The notes beneath the pieces were generated by a model. That model did not search any database, was not told the DNA's origin, and saw only the letters and a program-made list of their open reading frames with translations. This document shows positions 35,920 to 45,304 of a DNA stretch of 61,496 nt, one piece after another. The DNA is from Chloroflexota bacterium (GTDB lineage Bacteria; Chloroflexota; Dehalococcoidia; GIF9; UBA5629), in assembly GCA_016875875.1 (NCBI GenBank), contig VGOP01000011.1:1-61496 (forward strand). Direction: 5' to 3'. A program made the translations under genes and the position numbers. Numbering within the stretch: position 1 is the first letter of the stretch; each line of letters starts with the position of its first letter.

Positions 35920-36165
35920 ATGAGCAATAGAGATTCAGGACCTGGGTTCGCAATCGGGCTTATCTTAGGCGTAGCCGTTGGTGTAGCTCTCGGGCTTCTT
36001 TTCACACCTCGAGCTGGAAAGGAAACAAGGGAACTGTTAAAGGACAAAGCAACCGACGTCTCCGAAAAGGCAAGGGAACTCACTGCTGACCGGGAAAAAG
36101 TGTACAAGGAAACCTGGAAGAAGCGTAGAGGGCAACCTAAAGTAAGCGATGCCTACTTCGAATAA
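35920..36165 (+). CDS. YtxH-domain small membrane protein
   Basis: 81 residues. A glycine-rich transmembrane helix (GFAIGLILGVAVGVALGLLF) and the family motif FTPRAGKETRELL lead into a charged helical tail (KDKATDVSEKARELTADREKVY). YtxH proteins are general-stress or envelope proteins of unknown mechanism. Confidence 0.85.
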   Translation: MSNRDSGPGFAIGLILGVAVGVALGLLFTPRAGKETRELLKDKATDVSEKARELTADREKVYKETWKKRRGQPKVSDAYFE

Positions 36166-36370
36166 TGGCTTCAAGATTGAGTCCACCTAAAAGTTATTCC
36201 AACACAGTTATCTAGCTACCCGAGTCAAACTCTTCAAGATATTTGCAAACCTTTATCAAACGCTGATCTTTTGCTTCAATCCAGACATCTGACCACCAAA
36301 CCCACAACCTTTGTTGCATGACCCAGATAACAATGGTAGAATTCCCGTGCAGCTAGTACGTAGATTTCTG

Positions 36371-36458
36371 GCCGAAGTGGCGGAATGGTAGACGCGGCAG
36401 TCTCAAAAACTGTTGAGGGGCAACTCTCGTGTCGGTTCGAATCCGACCTTCGGCACCA
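36371..36458 (+). tRNA. tRNA-Leu (CAA)
   Basis: Class II tRNA with long variable arm: acceptor GCCGAAG/CTTCGGC, anticodon arm GCAGT-CTCAAAA-ACTGT with anticodon CAA, variable stem GAGGGGCAACTC, T arm GTCGG-TTCGAAT-CCGAC, discriminator A and encoded CCA. It lies 10 bases before tRNA-Gln. Confidence 0.95.
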
Positions 36459-36468
36459 GGCTTATAAA

Positions 36469-36542
36469 TGCCGAGTTGTGTAGTGGTAGCACAGGGGACT
36501 TTGGATCCCTTAGCCCAGGTTCGAATCCTGGCTCGGCAGCCA
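36469..36542 (+). tRNA. tRNA-Gln (TTG)
   Basis: Acceptor TGCCGAG/CTCGGCA, anticodon arm GGGGA-CTTTGGA-TCCCT with anticodon TTG, T arm CCCAGG-TTCGAAT-CCTGG, discriminator G and encoded CCA. It forms a pair with the preceding tRNA-Leu. Confidence 0.95.
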
Positions 36543-36612
36543 GCAAACCAGCACAAACTTCAGAACAAAACCACCAATAGAGAGCCAACAACAAATCAAG
36601 CGGAGGGCAAAA

Positions 36613-37506
36613 ATGGAAAACGTCTTGGTCGTAGGTGCCGGTTTTATGGGCGCAGGCATTGGACAAGTGTGCGCTCAAGCAGGCTACCGGGTTCACCTGA
36701 TGGACAATAAGGCTACAGCCCTGGACAAAGCAATGGGCGAGATCAAATGGTCATTGGACAAACTTGGAAGCAAGGGGCTACTCAAAGACCATCCTCAAAA
36801 AATCTTCGAACGCATATCGCCTGAGCAAGACCTGAGCAGCGCCACTAAGGCAACATGGATAATTGAAGCAGCACTGGAAATAGAAAACCTCAAAAAGCAG
36901 CTTTTTCAAGAGCTCGACCGATTGACTTCTTCGGAAACTCCGCTAGCCACCAACACCTCCACCATCCCCATTACCCGACTTGCCCGTGCAACACAGCACC
37001 CAGAAAGAGTACTCGGCCTCCACTTTTTCGGGCCTGTCCCTCTCATGGGCTTGGTCGAGGTAATCAAAGGGGAAAAGACCTCTCCTGCAGTATTCGAGCG
37101 AGGTGTGGCTTTTGTCAAGTCTCTAGGCAAGACCCCAGTCCGCGTACAAAAAGACATACCCAGCTTTGTAATGAACCGTATCTTCTCCGCCGCCTTTCGG
37201 GAAGCTGTAGACCTGGTGGCTGAAGGTATAACAACTCCAGAAGATGTGGATGTAGGTATGCGACTGGGTTACGGCTGGAATGCCGGCCCCTTCGAAATCG
37301 CCGACAACGCTGGCCTAGATACTTATGCCCTTATAGGACAAACCATGAAAGCCCTGGGGGAGGAAAACTTGATGCCCCGCTCCGACCTGATAGAGCGGAT
37401 GGTAAAAGAGGGTCGCCTAGGCCGAAAAGCAGGGAAAGGGTTTTACCGCTATACGCCAGAGGGCAAACGCCTGCCATGGGAGAACAAAGGCAAAAGCAGT
37501 GCCTAA
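36613..37506 (+). CDS. 3-hydroxyacyl-CoA (3-hydroxybutyryl-CoA) dehydrogenase
   Basis: NAD-dependent oxidation of 3-hydroxyacyl-CoA to 3-ketoacyl-CoA, or the reverse. 297 residues: Rossmann VLVVGAGFMGAGIGQVCAQAGY, AALEIENLKKQLFQELD, NTSTIPITRLARATQHPERVLGLHFFGPVPLMGLVEVI with the catalytic His, and the C-terminal helical domain SFVMNRIFSAAFREAVDLV. Start ATG behind GGAGG. Its end overlaps the next gene by 8 bases. Confidence 0.93.
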   Translation: MENVLVVGAGFMGAGIGQVCAQAGYRVHLMDNKATALDKAMGEIKWSLDKLGSKGLLKDHPQKIFERISPEQDLSSATKATWIIEAALEIENLKKQLFQELDRLTSSETPLATNTSTIPITRLARATQHPERVLGLHFFGPVPLMGLVEVIKGEKTSPAVFERGVAFVKSLGKTPVRVQKDIPSFVMNRIFSAAFREAVDLVAEGITTPEDVDVGMRLGYGWNAGPFEIADNAGLDTYALIGQTMKALGEENLMPRSDLIERMVKEGRLGRKAGKGFYRYTPEGKRLPWENKGKSSA

Positions 37507-39073
37507 AGAAAATGTCAATAAACTGCCGTTCGAAAAAGAGCTGGAAGATCTAAGGCAACGAAGACATCAGGCCCTTCAGATGGGTGGACCTGATAAGGTT
37601 CAGCGCCAGCATCAGCAAGGGAAACTCACTGCTCGCGAGCGTATCGAGCTACTTTTGGACCCCGGCACCTTCCACGAATACGGCCTACTAGCAACCCATC
37701 AGAGCCACCGCGCCGAGATGGCTGACAGAATAACACCAGCAGATGGCGTCATCACAGGATTTGGTCGCATAGATGGGCGAAGGGCTGGCGTCATCGCCGA
37801 AGATTTCACCGTTCTAGGCGGGTCGGTGGGAATGACCCACGCTATGAAAAAGGTGCGCATGGTGTGGCTCGCCACTCAAGAACGAGTACCTCTCGTCTGG
37901 CTTCTCGATGGTGCTGGAGCTCGAGCTGAAGAGTTCATCGGAGAGGGTCTACCTGCTGTTTTCCATCACCTCATGATTGCCAGGATGTCCGGCATCGCCC
38001 CTCAAGTAGGTGTAGTACTGGGCCCATCCTCCGGAGACTCCTCTCTGGTGGGCAGCCTGCTGGAGTTTATCATCATGGTCAAAGGCACGGGGATGCTGGC
38101 AGCAGGTGGACCTCCTGTGGTGCTCACCGCCACCGGTGAAAAGATAAGCAAAGAGGAACTGGGCGGAGTCGAAGTTCATTGCGTGATTTCCGGCGTCGCA
38201 GACAATCCCGCTGAGGATGACAAAGATGCCTTGCTCATGGCTAAACGTTACCTCTCGTACCTCCCAAGCAACGCTTGGGAATACCCCCCATCAATTACCC
38301 CAGAAGACGACCCAGAAAGAAAAGATGACGAGCTACTGGAGATTCTACCAAGTAACCCCCGTCAGCCTTACGATATGAAACGTATCATCAATTGTGTTGT
38401 GGACAAAGGCAGCTTCTTCGAAATCAAACCGCTTTTTGCCCCCATGATGATAACAGGACTGGCTCGGATGAACGGCCACCCAGTGGGCATCGTGGCTAAC
38501 CAACCGATGGTCTATGCTGGTGCCATCACAGCCAAAGCGGGTCAAAAAGAACGCCACTTCATCGACCTGTGCGCAGCCTATCATATCCCCTTAATCTTTT
38601 TAGTCGATGTCCCCGGCGTGATGACAGGGCCTGACTCAGAGCGGGAAGGAGCTTTGCGGTACGGTTTGGCTGTTGCTTATTCATTAGCCTGGGCAGACGT
38701 CCCCAAATTCACGGTGGTCATACGCAAGGCATTTGGCTTCGGAGGCTGTGCCATGTGTGGCTATGGAGCCGGACAAACGCTTACCCTCGCCTGGCCAACA
38801 GCCGATTTCGGTTCTCTGCCTTCAAGTGGTGGGGTGCTGGCAGCCTATGGCGCCGAGATAGCAAAATCAGAAAACCCTGAAGCTCTTCAGAAACAACTGG
38901 AGGAAGCCTATAAGAAATACTGCGGACCTTATCCCGCAGCCAGTATGTTCAATGTGGACGACGTTATAGATCCTCGTGAGACCAGGACAAGAATCACCCA
39001 TGCCTTGGACCTGGCTCTAGGACGACGCTCTGCCCCACCCTCACCGGTGATGAGACACGGCGTGATGCCGTGA
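37499..39073 (+). CDS. Acyl-CoA carboxylase carboxyltransferase (propionyl/methylmalonyl-CoA type)
   Basis: Beta subunit of a biotin-dependent acyl-CoA carboxylase or sodium-pumping decarboxylase. 524 residues, start GTG inside the preceding gene. Both crotonase-fold halves are present: KLTARERIELLLDPGTFHE, VFTVLGGSVG-type AEDFTVLGGSVGMTHAMKK, GAGARAEEFI; then PYDMKRIINCVVDKGSFFEI, VANQPMVYAGAI, FLVDVPGVMTGPDSE. Biotin carboxylase and biotin-carrier subunits are not in this window. Co-transcription with the 3-hydroxyacyl-CoA dehydrogenase suggests a short acyl-CoA pathway. Confidence 0.92.
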   Translation: MPKENVNKLPFEKELEDLRQRRHQALQMGGPDKVQRQHQQGKLTARERIELLLDPGTFHEYGLLATHQSHRAEMADRITPADGVITGFGRIDGRRAGVIAEDFTVLGGSVGMTHAMKKVRMVWLATQERVPLVWLLDGAGARAEEFIGEGLPAVFHHLMIARMSGIAPQVGVVLGPSSGDSSLVGSLLEFIIMVKGTGMLAAGGPPVVLTATGEKISKEELGGVEVHCVISGVADNPAEDDKDALLMAKRYLSYLPSNAWEYPPSITPEDDPERKDDELLEILPSNPRQPYDMKRIINCVVDKGSFFEIKPLFAPMMITGLARMNGHPVGIVANQPMVYAGAITAKAGQKERHFIDLCAAYHIPLIFLVDVPGVMTGPDSEREGALRYGLAVAYSLAWADVPKFTVVIRKAFGFGGCAMCGYGAGQTLTLAWPTADFGSLPSSGGVLAAYGAEIAKSENPEALQKQLEEAYKKYCGPYPAASMFNVDDVIDPRETRTRITHALDLALGRRSAPPSPVMRHGVMP

Positions 39074-39143
39074 TAAAATTTTCACACCGACTAGCTTATT
39101 GGAGCAAGCTTCGTGAACTCAAACTATTGCTGATCAATGAAGC

Positions 39144-39467
39144 TTAAGCATTCTTTTCGGCCAAGTCACCTGCCCAGGGCAGTTTAAATTTCTCACCCTG
39201 GTACGCCTTAATCATCAAAAGTATCCACAATACAACCGCGAGCACCCAGATAAGCCCATTAATCACCCAACCGATAATAGGTATCCACCCGATGACTATG
39301 CTAGCAAGGGTGAGAACGCCAAAGACAATGATAGACTGCAAGGCATGGAAACGGACAAACTTGTTCTCTTTCTCTATTAAAAAGAAAATGAGACCGCTTA
39401 TCCAACCTAGAACATAACATAATAGTCCGGCAATATTCTCATCCAGTCCAGTTGAAGTTTTTGCCAT
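39144..39467 (-). CDS. DUF4870-type membrane protein
   Basis: 107 residues with three hydrophobic segments. Family-like start GLDENIAGLLCYVLGWISGLIFFLIEKENKFVRFHALQS, then IGWIPIIGWVINGLIWVLAVVLWILLM and KAYQGEKFKLP. Function unknown; common in bacteria and archaea. Start ATG preceded by a G-rich stretch. Confidence 0.85.
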   Translation of the reverse strand: MAKTSTGLDENIAGLLCYVLGWISGLIFFLIEKENKFVRFHALQSIIVFGVLTLASIVIGWIPIIGWVINGLIWVLAVVLWILLMIKAYQGEKFKLPWAGDLAEKNA

Positions 39468-39555
39468 TGCAATACACCCCCCTTTCTGTTTAAACCTGAT
39501 TATTAAGGATACGCCTGCGACTTAGCCCGTGTCAACAGTTAACGGATAATATTCG

Positions 39556-42135
39556 TTACTGGCCTGGCTTCAAGATGAGCCTGTCAACAGCAGCTTGTTC
39601 CACTTGTTCCCGCGTCCAGAGCATAGGATGATATTTTATAGTGCGCCACATGTTAATCATATCATCATAATGTTTGCTATAGGGATGACCACTCTGGCCA
39701 GTGGTGTGGATAGTAACACTTTTTGATAAGTCACCCAGGTCAACAATCATGCGCATCGAGGGTGCCACTTTCACATCAAAGTTCCCCGAATCAGCAAACC
39801 AGACGGTGTTGTTCACGGTGTCTGTGCTGCCACCAACAGGGAACGGGCCGCGATTGACCATATTCTCAATTAGACCGATGCCACTCAGTCCCAGCGGATT
39901 GCTGACAAAGGTCGCCGTGTGCAGGTCGCCCCATCTCCATTTATTGCGGTCTTTGCCCAGCGCGGCTACAGTATCCGCATAAGCTTCACTGAAGCAGCGA
40001 ACCAAAATATCATCGCGGGTTTCAACAACATCTTCCGTAGTGGCATCATCCCACCAAGCATCGTTGGGCTTCTCCATCAGCAAAAATGTAGCCCACATCT
40101 CCCTGTCTTCACCATACACTCTTATATCTTCGCTCAACTGGTCACAGAACAGGTTGTTCATCAAGCTTGCCCAGAATTCAGCATATAGCGCAGCCTGCGG
40201 GCTATCCATACCACACTGGTAATCCCACTTGAGCAGCCAGTCACGAGCTTCGGCTAACTCAGCATCATCAAACTTCAAGCCGGCCAGATATGGCATCAGC
40301 TCCTCGGCGCTGATTGACTTAGCGTCACCCTGAATAGTCTGAAAAGTGGAAATAGTATGCGGTGCTAGCTTTTCCATCAATTCGACAACACGCTGGCCGC
40401 GATAGCCGTAATTCCATTCACGGGTGATGGTGTAGTTCAGCCCCTCGCCCAATTCTTTCGCTAGCATGTCATAGTATTCTGGTGGGACTACAGCTTGATT
40501 GGCAGTAGCGATATAGCCCCGTTCCGGATTAAAGACGTGTGGCAGCTTATCATAGGGGATAAAGCCTTTCCACTCGAACTCATCCGTCCAGCCCGGAACC
40601 GGTACCAGCCCGCTATGATTCTTAGCCCGAATGGGAATGCGTCCCGGCATCTGGTAGCCGATGTTGCCTTTCACATCGGCATAAGGGAAGTTCTGCGAAG
40701 GAACATCGAAATAGCTCAAAGCATTGCGGAACTCTTCCCAGTTCGTCGCTCTATTTAAGGTTGAAATTGATTGAAGCACAGTGCACGGTTCCAGAGCCGT
40801 CCAGCGCAATGCCACCGGGTCTTCATTATTAAAGCCCAGTATGTTGCCCGTTTCCTTATCTACTTTGTTATCGTTAATGATAGGCCCGAGGTGCGTTTCA
40901 CGAACTTTAATAGTGATTGGTTCTGCGCCATCCCCAAAATAGATGGTTTCCTCGCGTACTTTCATGTCACGCCATTTACCGTTCCACTCATATTGGAGTG
41001 GATTGTCCGGATTGACGCGGATGCGATACAAATCGAATACATCAGGATTGACATTGGTCATCCCCCAGGCGATAAAGTTGTTGTGCCCGATTACGATTCC
41101 CGGCGTAGCCGCGAATGTAAAGCCTACTATATCTAAAGGAGTTTCACCGCTGGTGGGGCAATAATGCAGGCCGATTTCATACCAGATAGATGGCATCATG
41201 ATGGATAGATGCGGGTCATTGGCTAATATCGGCATACCGCTTTTGGTCATGCTGCCACTGTCCACCCAGTTATTGCTGCCAACACCTCGACTATTACCAA
41301 ACACCAGACTCATCGAAGGCAATACTTCATCAGTAAGCAGGCTATCGGCATCAGCAAGTTGAGCCGTATTATCATCCTGAGTGCTTCCGGTTGACCCTCT
41401 GATAGGCAAGTCCTCTGGTAGAATAATGGTTGGTCTCTTACCGAAGGGCCATGGGGGCGTCAACCACTGGTCAGTCATCTCCTGGCCGTAAAGTTCGTAG
41501 AGCGTGGCACGGGTCCTCTCCTCATTCCTGCTGGGTCCCAAATCCCACGCCATCAGCTTGGGAAATACCAGCGTGTCAACAGGCGTCCATGGCTTGACTT
41601 CGACGTCAATACCTGTCAATCCAAACACACTATACGCCAGAGCCAGCTTGCTGGGGTCGCGGTTCATAATGTAAGCATTGACACCATCCGTAAAAGCTTG
41701 CAATTGAGCTAGAGCCTCACCATCACTGCGCTCCAACTCCTGCTCAGCTACACGCCGCCAGCCAAGGGTACGGAGAAAGATGTCTGTGCCCAGCAGAGCA
41801 TCTTTCTTACCCACCAGCTCCTCGATGCTACCGCTACCAGTATGCCGGTAGAACTCCATCTGCCACCAGCGGTCTTGAGCTTGCGTATACCCTTGAGCGA
41901 AAAATAAGTCATGCATTGTCTTGGCATAAATGTGCGGGATACCCCACTCATCACACATAATCTCCACCGTATCCTGCAACCCAGCCACCTGCAGTTCCCC
42001 GCTATGCTGCGGCAGCGGTGCTCTGGTCATATTGTAGAACCAGCCATAGCCAAGCCCAATAGGAAGTATCAGGACAAACACGATAATCGGTACTACAATT
42101 TGAATAATCTTCTTAGAACGGCTCTTTTTCATCAT
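39556..42135 (-). CDS. Penicillin-acylase-family Ntn hydrolase
   Basis: 859 residues. An N-terminal membrane or signal helix (IIQIVVPIIVFVLILPIGLGYGWFY) is followed by the alpha chain (DEWGIPHIYAKTMHDLFFAQGYTQAQDRWWQME). A linker leads to the autocleavage site GVGSNNWV, where Ser287 becomes the N-terminal nucleophile of the beta chain. Other hallmarks: GMPILANDPHL, GIVIGHNNFIAWGMTNVNPD. Substrates in the family include penicillins, homoserine lactones and polyamine conjugates; the natural one here is unknown. Start at ATGATG after AAGGAGG. Confidence 0.92.
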   Translation of the reverse strand: MMKKSRSKKIIQIVVPIIVFVLILPIGLGYGWFYNMTRAPLPQHSGELQVAGLQDTVEIMCDEWGIPHIYAKTMHDLFFAQGYTQAQDRWWQMEFYRHTGSGSIEELVGKKDALLGTDIFLRTLGWRRVAEQELERSDGEALAQLQAFTDGVNAYIMNRDPSKLALAYSVFGLTGIDVEVKPWTPVDTLVFPKLMAWDLGPSRNEERTRATLYELYGQEMTDQWLTPPWPFGKRPTIILPEDLPIRGSTGSTQDDNTAQLADADSLLTDEVLPSMSLVFGNSRGVGSNNWVDSGSMTKSGMPILANDPHLSIMMPSIWYEIGLHYCPTSGETPLDIVGFTFAATPGIVIGHNNFIAWGMTNVNPDVFDLYRIRVNPDNPLQYEWNGKWRDMKVREETIYFGDGAEPITIKVRETHLGPIINDNKVDKETGNILGFNNEDPVALRWTALEPCTVLQSISTLNRATNWEEFRNALSYFDVPSQNFPYADVKGNIGYQMPGRIPIRAKNHSGLVPVPGWTDEFEWKGFIPYDKLPHVFNPERGYIATANQAVVPPEYYDMLAKELGEGLNYTITREWNYGYRGQRVVELMEKLAPHTISTFQTIQGDAKSISAEELMPYLAGLKFDDAELAEARDWLLKWDYQCGMDSPQAALYAEFWASLMNNLFCDQLSEDIRVYGEDREMWATFLLMEKPNDAWWDDATTEDVVETRDDILVRCFSEAYADTVAALGKDRNKWRWGDLHTATFVSNPLGLSGIGLIENMVNRGPFPVGGSTDTVNNTVWFADSGNFDVKVAPSMRMIVDLGDLSKSVTIHTTGQSGHPYSKHYDDMINMWRTIKYHPMLWTREQVEQAAVDRLILKPGQ

Positions 42136-42317
42136 TAACCTCCTTCTTAATAGCAGGTGTGCTTGACAAGCACAACCTGACTTTCATCGCTCATTTTAGT
42201 CCATTAGTCTCCCCATTACAATACCCCCATGTTAAAAACGGTCAAAAAATTTCTTTAGGTCCATTGCACCTAAAACCAAGAGCCAAATTCACAGGCTTAT
42301 CATAAGACAGTAACCTT

Positions 42318-42346
42318 TTGACAAAGGCTTTATCCACAGCTAAAAT
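42318..42346 (+). promoter_or_regulatory. Consensus promoter in front of the broken tRNA-Gly
   Basis: TTGACA (42318-42323), 17 bases, TAAAAT (42341-42346). A transcript would begin near 42353, just before the tRNA 5' end. This promoter is intact although the tRNA is not. Confidence 0.7.
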
Positions 42347-42359
42347 GAACACGATTTCA

Positions 42360-42397
42360 GCGGGAGTAACTCAGTGGTAGAGTTCCTGCCTTCCAAG
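42360..42397 (+). pseudogene. tRNA-Gly (TCC) 5' half, broken in the anticodon loop
   Basis: GCGGGAG, D arm and the 5' strand of the anticodon arm (CCTGC-CTTCCAA) match tRNA-Gly(UCC). After the loop the sequence diverges; no T arm or 3' acceptor strand is found in the next 250 bases. The remaining CCTGC strand pairs instead with AGGCAGGAAC at 42456-42465 (10 bp, GTTCCTGCCT/AGGCAGGAAC), so a transcript would form a new long-loop hairpin. This is a scar of integration or deletion at the anticodon loop. Confidence 0.75.
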
Positions 42398-42649
42398 AAA
42401 TTGCTGAATCCTTGAAGCTATAACCGCCTTGCTCAGATACAAAATTTGGGTCACTAGGCAGGAACCCCTCTTTTGGTGGGATTTTTGAGGTTTTTGTTAG
42501 TTGGTTTTTTACCATTCTCACATGCATTTTCCTCCTTATGTTGATTGATTCTATTATACGCCCGGAATAGTTCTGTTGCACCTTCCAGGCTTCTGTGTTG
42601 TTAATTTATATTTCGTATTTTTGATAGTGCGCTGGCCCAAATAGAGACA
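42398..42649. other. Gene-free stretch between tRNA-Gly half and lipoprotein pseudogene
   Basis: Contains the distal hairpin arm (42456-42465) and T-rich runs (TTTTGGTGGGATTTTTGAGGTTTTTG). No gene with a ribosome site was found on either strand. Confidence 0.4.
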
Positions 42650-43579
42650 TCATTCTTCAGGAATCATGGTTGTGCCAACAACTCTAATCATCCAACTCGT
42701 ATTTTCTTTATCTGCGTTCTGGAAAGGCCAAGATTCAGACTCAACAAAGGTTCCATCAGCCTTCACATCCACTATCGTGGAATGCTCATTAGGTATGCTA
42801 TCATCAGCTCCAATACCGATTCCCCAATTGCTTACACGACTCCCATAAACATTCACAAAGAACTTGCCACTAACCTCGACATTCGGTAGCTCCACCTCCA
42901 TCCAAGTAGGATCATTTTTTGTAAATCCTTTACAGGTATCACATTGTTTAGGGAGTTGGATAAGGGGGTAAGTTGCACTATAAATTATATTCTTATTTTC
43001 ATCAAGAATAGCAACCTTAAAACTCTGACCTTCCAGGCCAGACTCGGGAGCAATTCAGCCAGTTGGAGGTTGCTTAAGCTTAATAGCCCCATATATAAGC
43101 AATTTCTTAATGGTAAATGGATCCGATGGTGCTGAAAAATCAATGAAGTATCCAATTCTACTGCTCCAGGGAGAAGCCTCATAAAGCACTTGTCCTTTAC
43201 CATCATCATATTTTAGCTCCATCTCTTTTGGCACAAGTCTAGGATTTACTGTTATGTTCGCGTTTAATTTCTCAACGGCGATGTTATACGTACCGGGTTT
43301 ATCTTTTATTACGGAAAAAGTCGCTGCCTCGGTGGCACCTCGCCCCACCGTAATTTCTTTATTTTCCACCGCGGTTCCATCAACAGATAATATAGCTTTA
43401 TAGACACCTTGGCTGCTGCCAGTATTTTTCACCCAGGCTGTAACATTTATATCATCACCAACTGTAACCACAGGCGGCGTTATGTCCAGCGATGTCACAT
43501 TAACCCCTACTGAACAGGCTGGTAAGCATGCCAACAACATAGTTAACGTCGCCATACTTGCTATAAACATTTTTCCCAT
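42650..43579 (-). pseudogene. CARDB-domain lipoprotein interrupted by one in-frame TGA
   Basis: A single frame from ATG 43579 (GGAGGT upstream) to 42650 is broken only by TGA at 43055-43057. The N-terminal part has a lipobox LPAC (Cys22) and one CARDB-like domain (DITPPVVTVGDDINVTAWVKNTG). Past the stop the frame continues as a beta-rich domain with SFKVAILDENKNIIYSATYP, VEVSGKFFVNVY, IGADDSIPNEHS and SWMIRV. Protein similarity on both sides of the TGA is coherent, so this is a nonsense mutation in one gene (about 309 codons) or a sequencing error. It is a neighbour and relative of the next lipoprotein. Confidence 0.7.
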
Positions 43580-43613
43580 GTCAGTACCTCCGTTCCATCC
43601 ACCATTTTATTTC

Positions 43614-45050
43614 CTACTTAAAAAACTGCTTCGTATCTACAGAATCGAGGTTGACTAGACTGTATCCCATCCAAATGGGCACAATTTTATCAGCGGCAGC
43701 CTCGACTGTTTTGAACGGCCCCACTATTCCGCTATTTCGTCCCCCTATAACATCGATTGCATAGTAACTACCATTTTGAATATATAAACCTACGAAATGT
43801 CCCCCCATAAGGGTAGGGTAAGCATGTAGCATGCAAGCCGCATAGTTTTGGTGATTCTCGAAATCGTCGTACTCATAACCATTCTGGAGCAGGCAATAAA
43901 GTTCAAACCCGGATGCTGAATAACATGCGGCCTTCTTTTCGTTAAAAACCTTTCTGGGTGAGATTATTTGTAGTTTCCCCATCAAAATCTCCGGAATTTT
44001 GCTCTCATATATGATGTTGTCCAAGATGTATCTGGCAATTAATGTAGGTGAGTTTAATCTACTGACAACAGTATCAAAATCTTGCCATTTCCCTGAGGTA
44101 TATTTCTGAGATGTGGTTGTATTTTGCCAAGCATCGTGGATAAATTTATCAAGAGAAAAACCCTTCAATGGATTATTTACATCAAATTCTTGGTCGTACG
44201 CAATCCAGAGTAAGGCTTCCAGGGGAGTGCAGTATTTTCTTTTGTCTTTTACTCCTTCGCCGAGCATTGACTCGAAGGCAGACTTGTTATCTTGGTTCAG
44301 AGCCAAGCCTATTATGTCTTCAATCGCCTCCTTGCCCTTGTCGTCTACTTCTTGCAAATCAGGCAATTTAATTAATTCCTTGTACAACTCTGGATAAATT
44401 GAGTCTGGCTGTTCCTGTTGGCTGGTTTTGTCTGATACCACGATAAATCCAGGTAATGACCCGAGTTTTACACTATAAATACCAGCAGTATTTTTGGCAG
44501 TGGTGAAACTTAGCTTTTCTGTAGCACCTGGTGCCACTTTTATTTCTTTTGATTCAACTTGGCTGCCGTCAACCGTAAATGCTACCGACTGGCTGCCTGT
44601 AGCTTCCCCAGTATTGGTCACATCAACAGAGACTGTCATCGTTTGGCCTGGGGTGGCTATAAGCGGAGTAGGGTAAAGATTGGTCATGATGAGATTTGCG
44701 GGCTTAAGTACCTTGAATATACCCGATTGATCATTAACCTTAATGTTATATATCCCAGGCTTGTCTTTACTTACCGTGAACGAAATCGCCGCAGTTTTAC
44801 GCGAACCTATTTCAATTACCTTCGTTTGAATACTGACCCCATCTAGCACCAGGGTTGCTGGATAAATACCTGACATGCCACTAGTATTTTTCACTTGAAT
44901 TGTGATGGTTGCTGTATCTCCTGCGGCAACTTCTGGCGGTGTAACATTTAAGGATATTATCTCGAATGATGGCGGAGTCCCCTGACATGCGGGTAAGATA
45001 ATAAGCATGGACATTAGTAACATCATAAGTAGCAAAAGACCTCTACCCAT
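43614..45050 (-). CDS. Lipoprotein with two CARDB-like domains and a transglutaminase-like domain
   Basis: 478 residues from ATG 45050 behind AGGAGG (the frame is open further but without a ribosome site). The lipobox LPAC places the lipid Cys at 22. Two Ig-like CARDB repeats follow (LNVTPPEVAAGDTATITIQVKNTS; TPLIATPGQTMTVSVDVTNTGEATG). The C-terminal 250 residues resemble a transglutaminase/cysteine-protease fold with candidate triad Cys in KAACYSASGFELYCLLQNG, His in GGHFVGLYI and Asp in YYAIDVIGG. Likely surface-exposed; activity unproven. Confidence 0.7.
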   Translation of the reverse strand: MGRGLLLLMMLLMSMLIILPACQGTPPSFEIISLNVTPPEVAAGDTATITIQVKNTSGMSGIYPATLVLDGVSIQTKVIEIGSRKTAAISFTVSKDKPGIYNIKVNDQSGIFKVLKPANLIMTNLYPTPLIATPGQTMTVSVDVTNTGEATGSQSVAFTVDGSQVESKEIKVAPGATEKLSFTTAKNTAGIYSVKLGSLPGFIVVSDKTSQQEQPDSIYPELYKELIKLPDLQEVDDKGKEAIEDIIGLALNQDNKSAFESMLGEGVKDKRKYCTPLEALLWIAYDQEFDVNNPLKGFSLDKFIHDAWQNTTTSQKYTSGKWQDFDTVVSRLNSPTLIARYILDNIIYESKIPEILMGKLQIISPRKVFNEKKAACYSASGFELYCLLQNGYEYDDFENHQNYAACMLHAYPTLMGGHFVGLYIQNGSYYAIDVIGGRNSGIVGPFKTVEAAADKIVPIWMGYSLVNLDSVDTKQFFK

Positions 45051-45259
45051 AAATACTCCTCCTATTGGTAAATTAAGGCGAGAATGCACAGATGAGAATA
45101 TGATACTAAAGATACATCGAGAATTCAAGATGGTTTTAAGAATTATAAAAACAATATTTCTCGTAAATCACCTGATTTCATGTATCTAGAAGTATAGCAA
45201 GTAGCGGGATTAAAATTTATGCGAAGATGAGCTACGATTTGTAAACTTTTGCAAGCAGT

Positions 45260-45304
45260 TGGTAGGCCGTACAGGATTCGAACCTGTGACACCCTGATTA
45301 AAAG
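45260..45304 (-). pseudogene. tRNA-Lys (TTT) 3' half, candidate attachment-site remnant
   Basis: The minus strand carries CTTTTAA (anticodon loop), TCAGG, variable loop, T arm ACAGG-TTCGAAT-CCTGT, acceptor strand ACGGCCT, A and CCA. 5' of the loop the expected CCTGA strand is replaced by unrelated sequence. A displaced 3' half starting in the anticodon loop is what tyrosine-recombinase integration leaves at the far end of an island. No integrase is visible here. Confidence 0.75.

Noticed and set aside
42360-42465. tRNA-Gly with an intron in the anticodon loop
   Set aside because: GCAGG returns after 59 bases, but no variable loop, T arm or acceptor strand follows, so the tRNA cannot be restored by splicing.
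43055-43057. Selenocysteine or recoded TGA in the lipoprotein gene
   Set aside because: No SECIS-like hairpin was identified, the family is not redox-active, and other genes in the window end normally with TGA.
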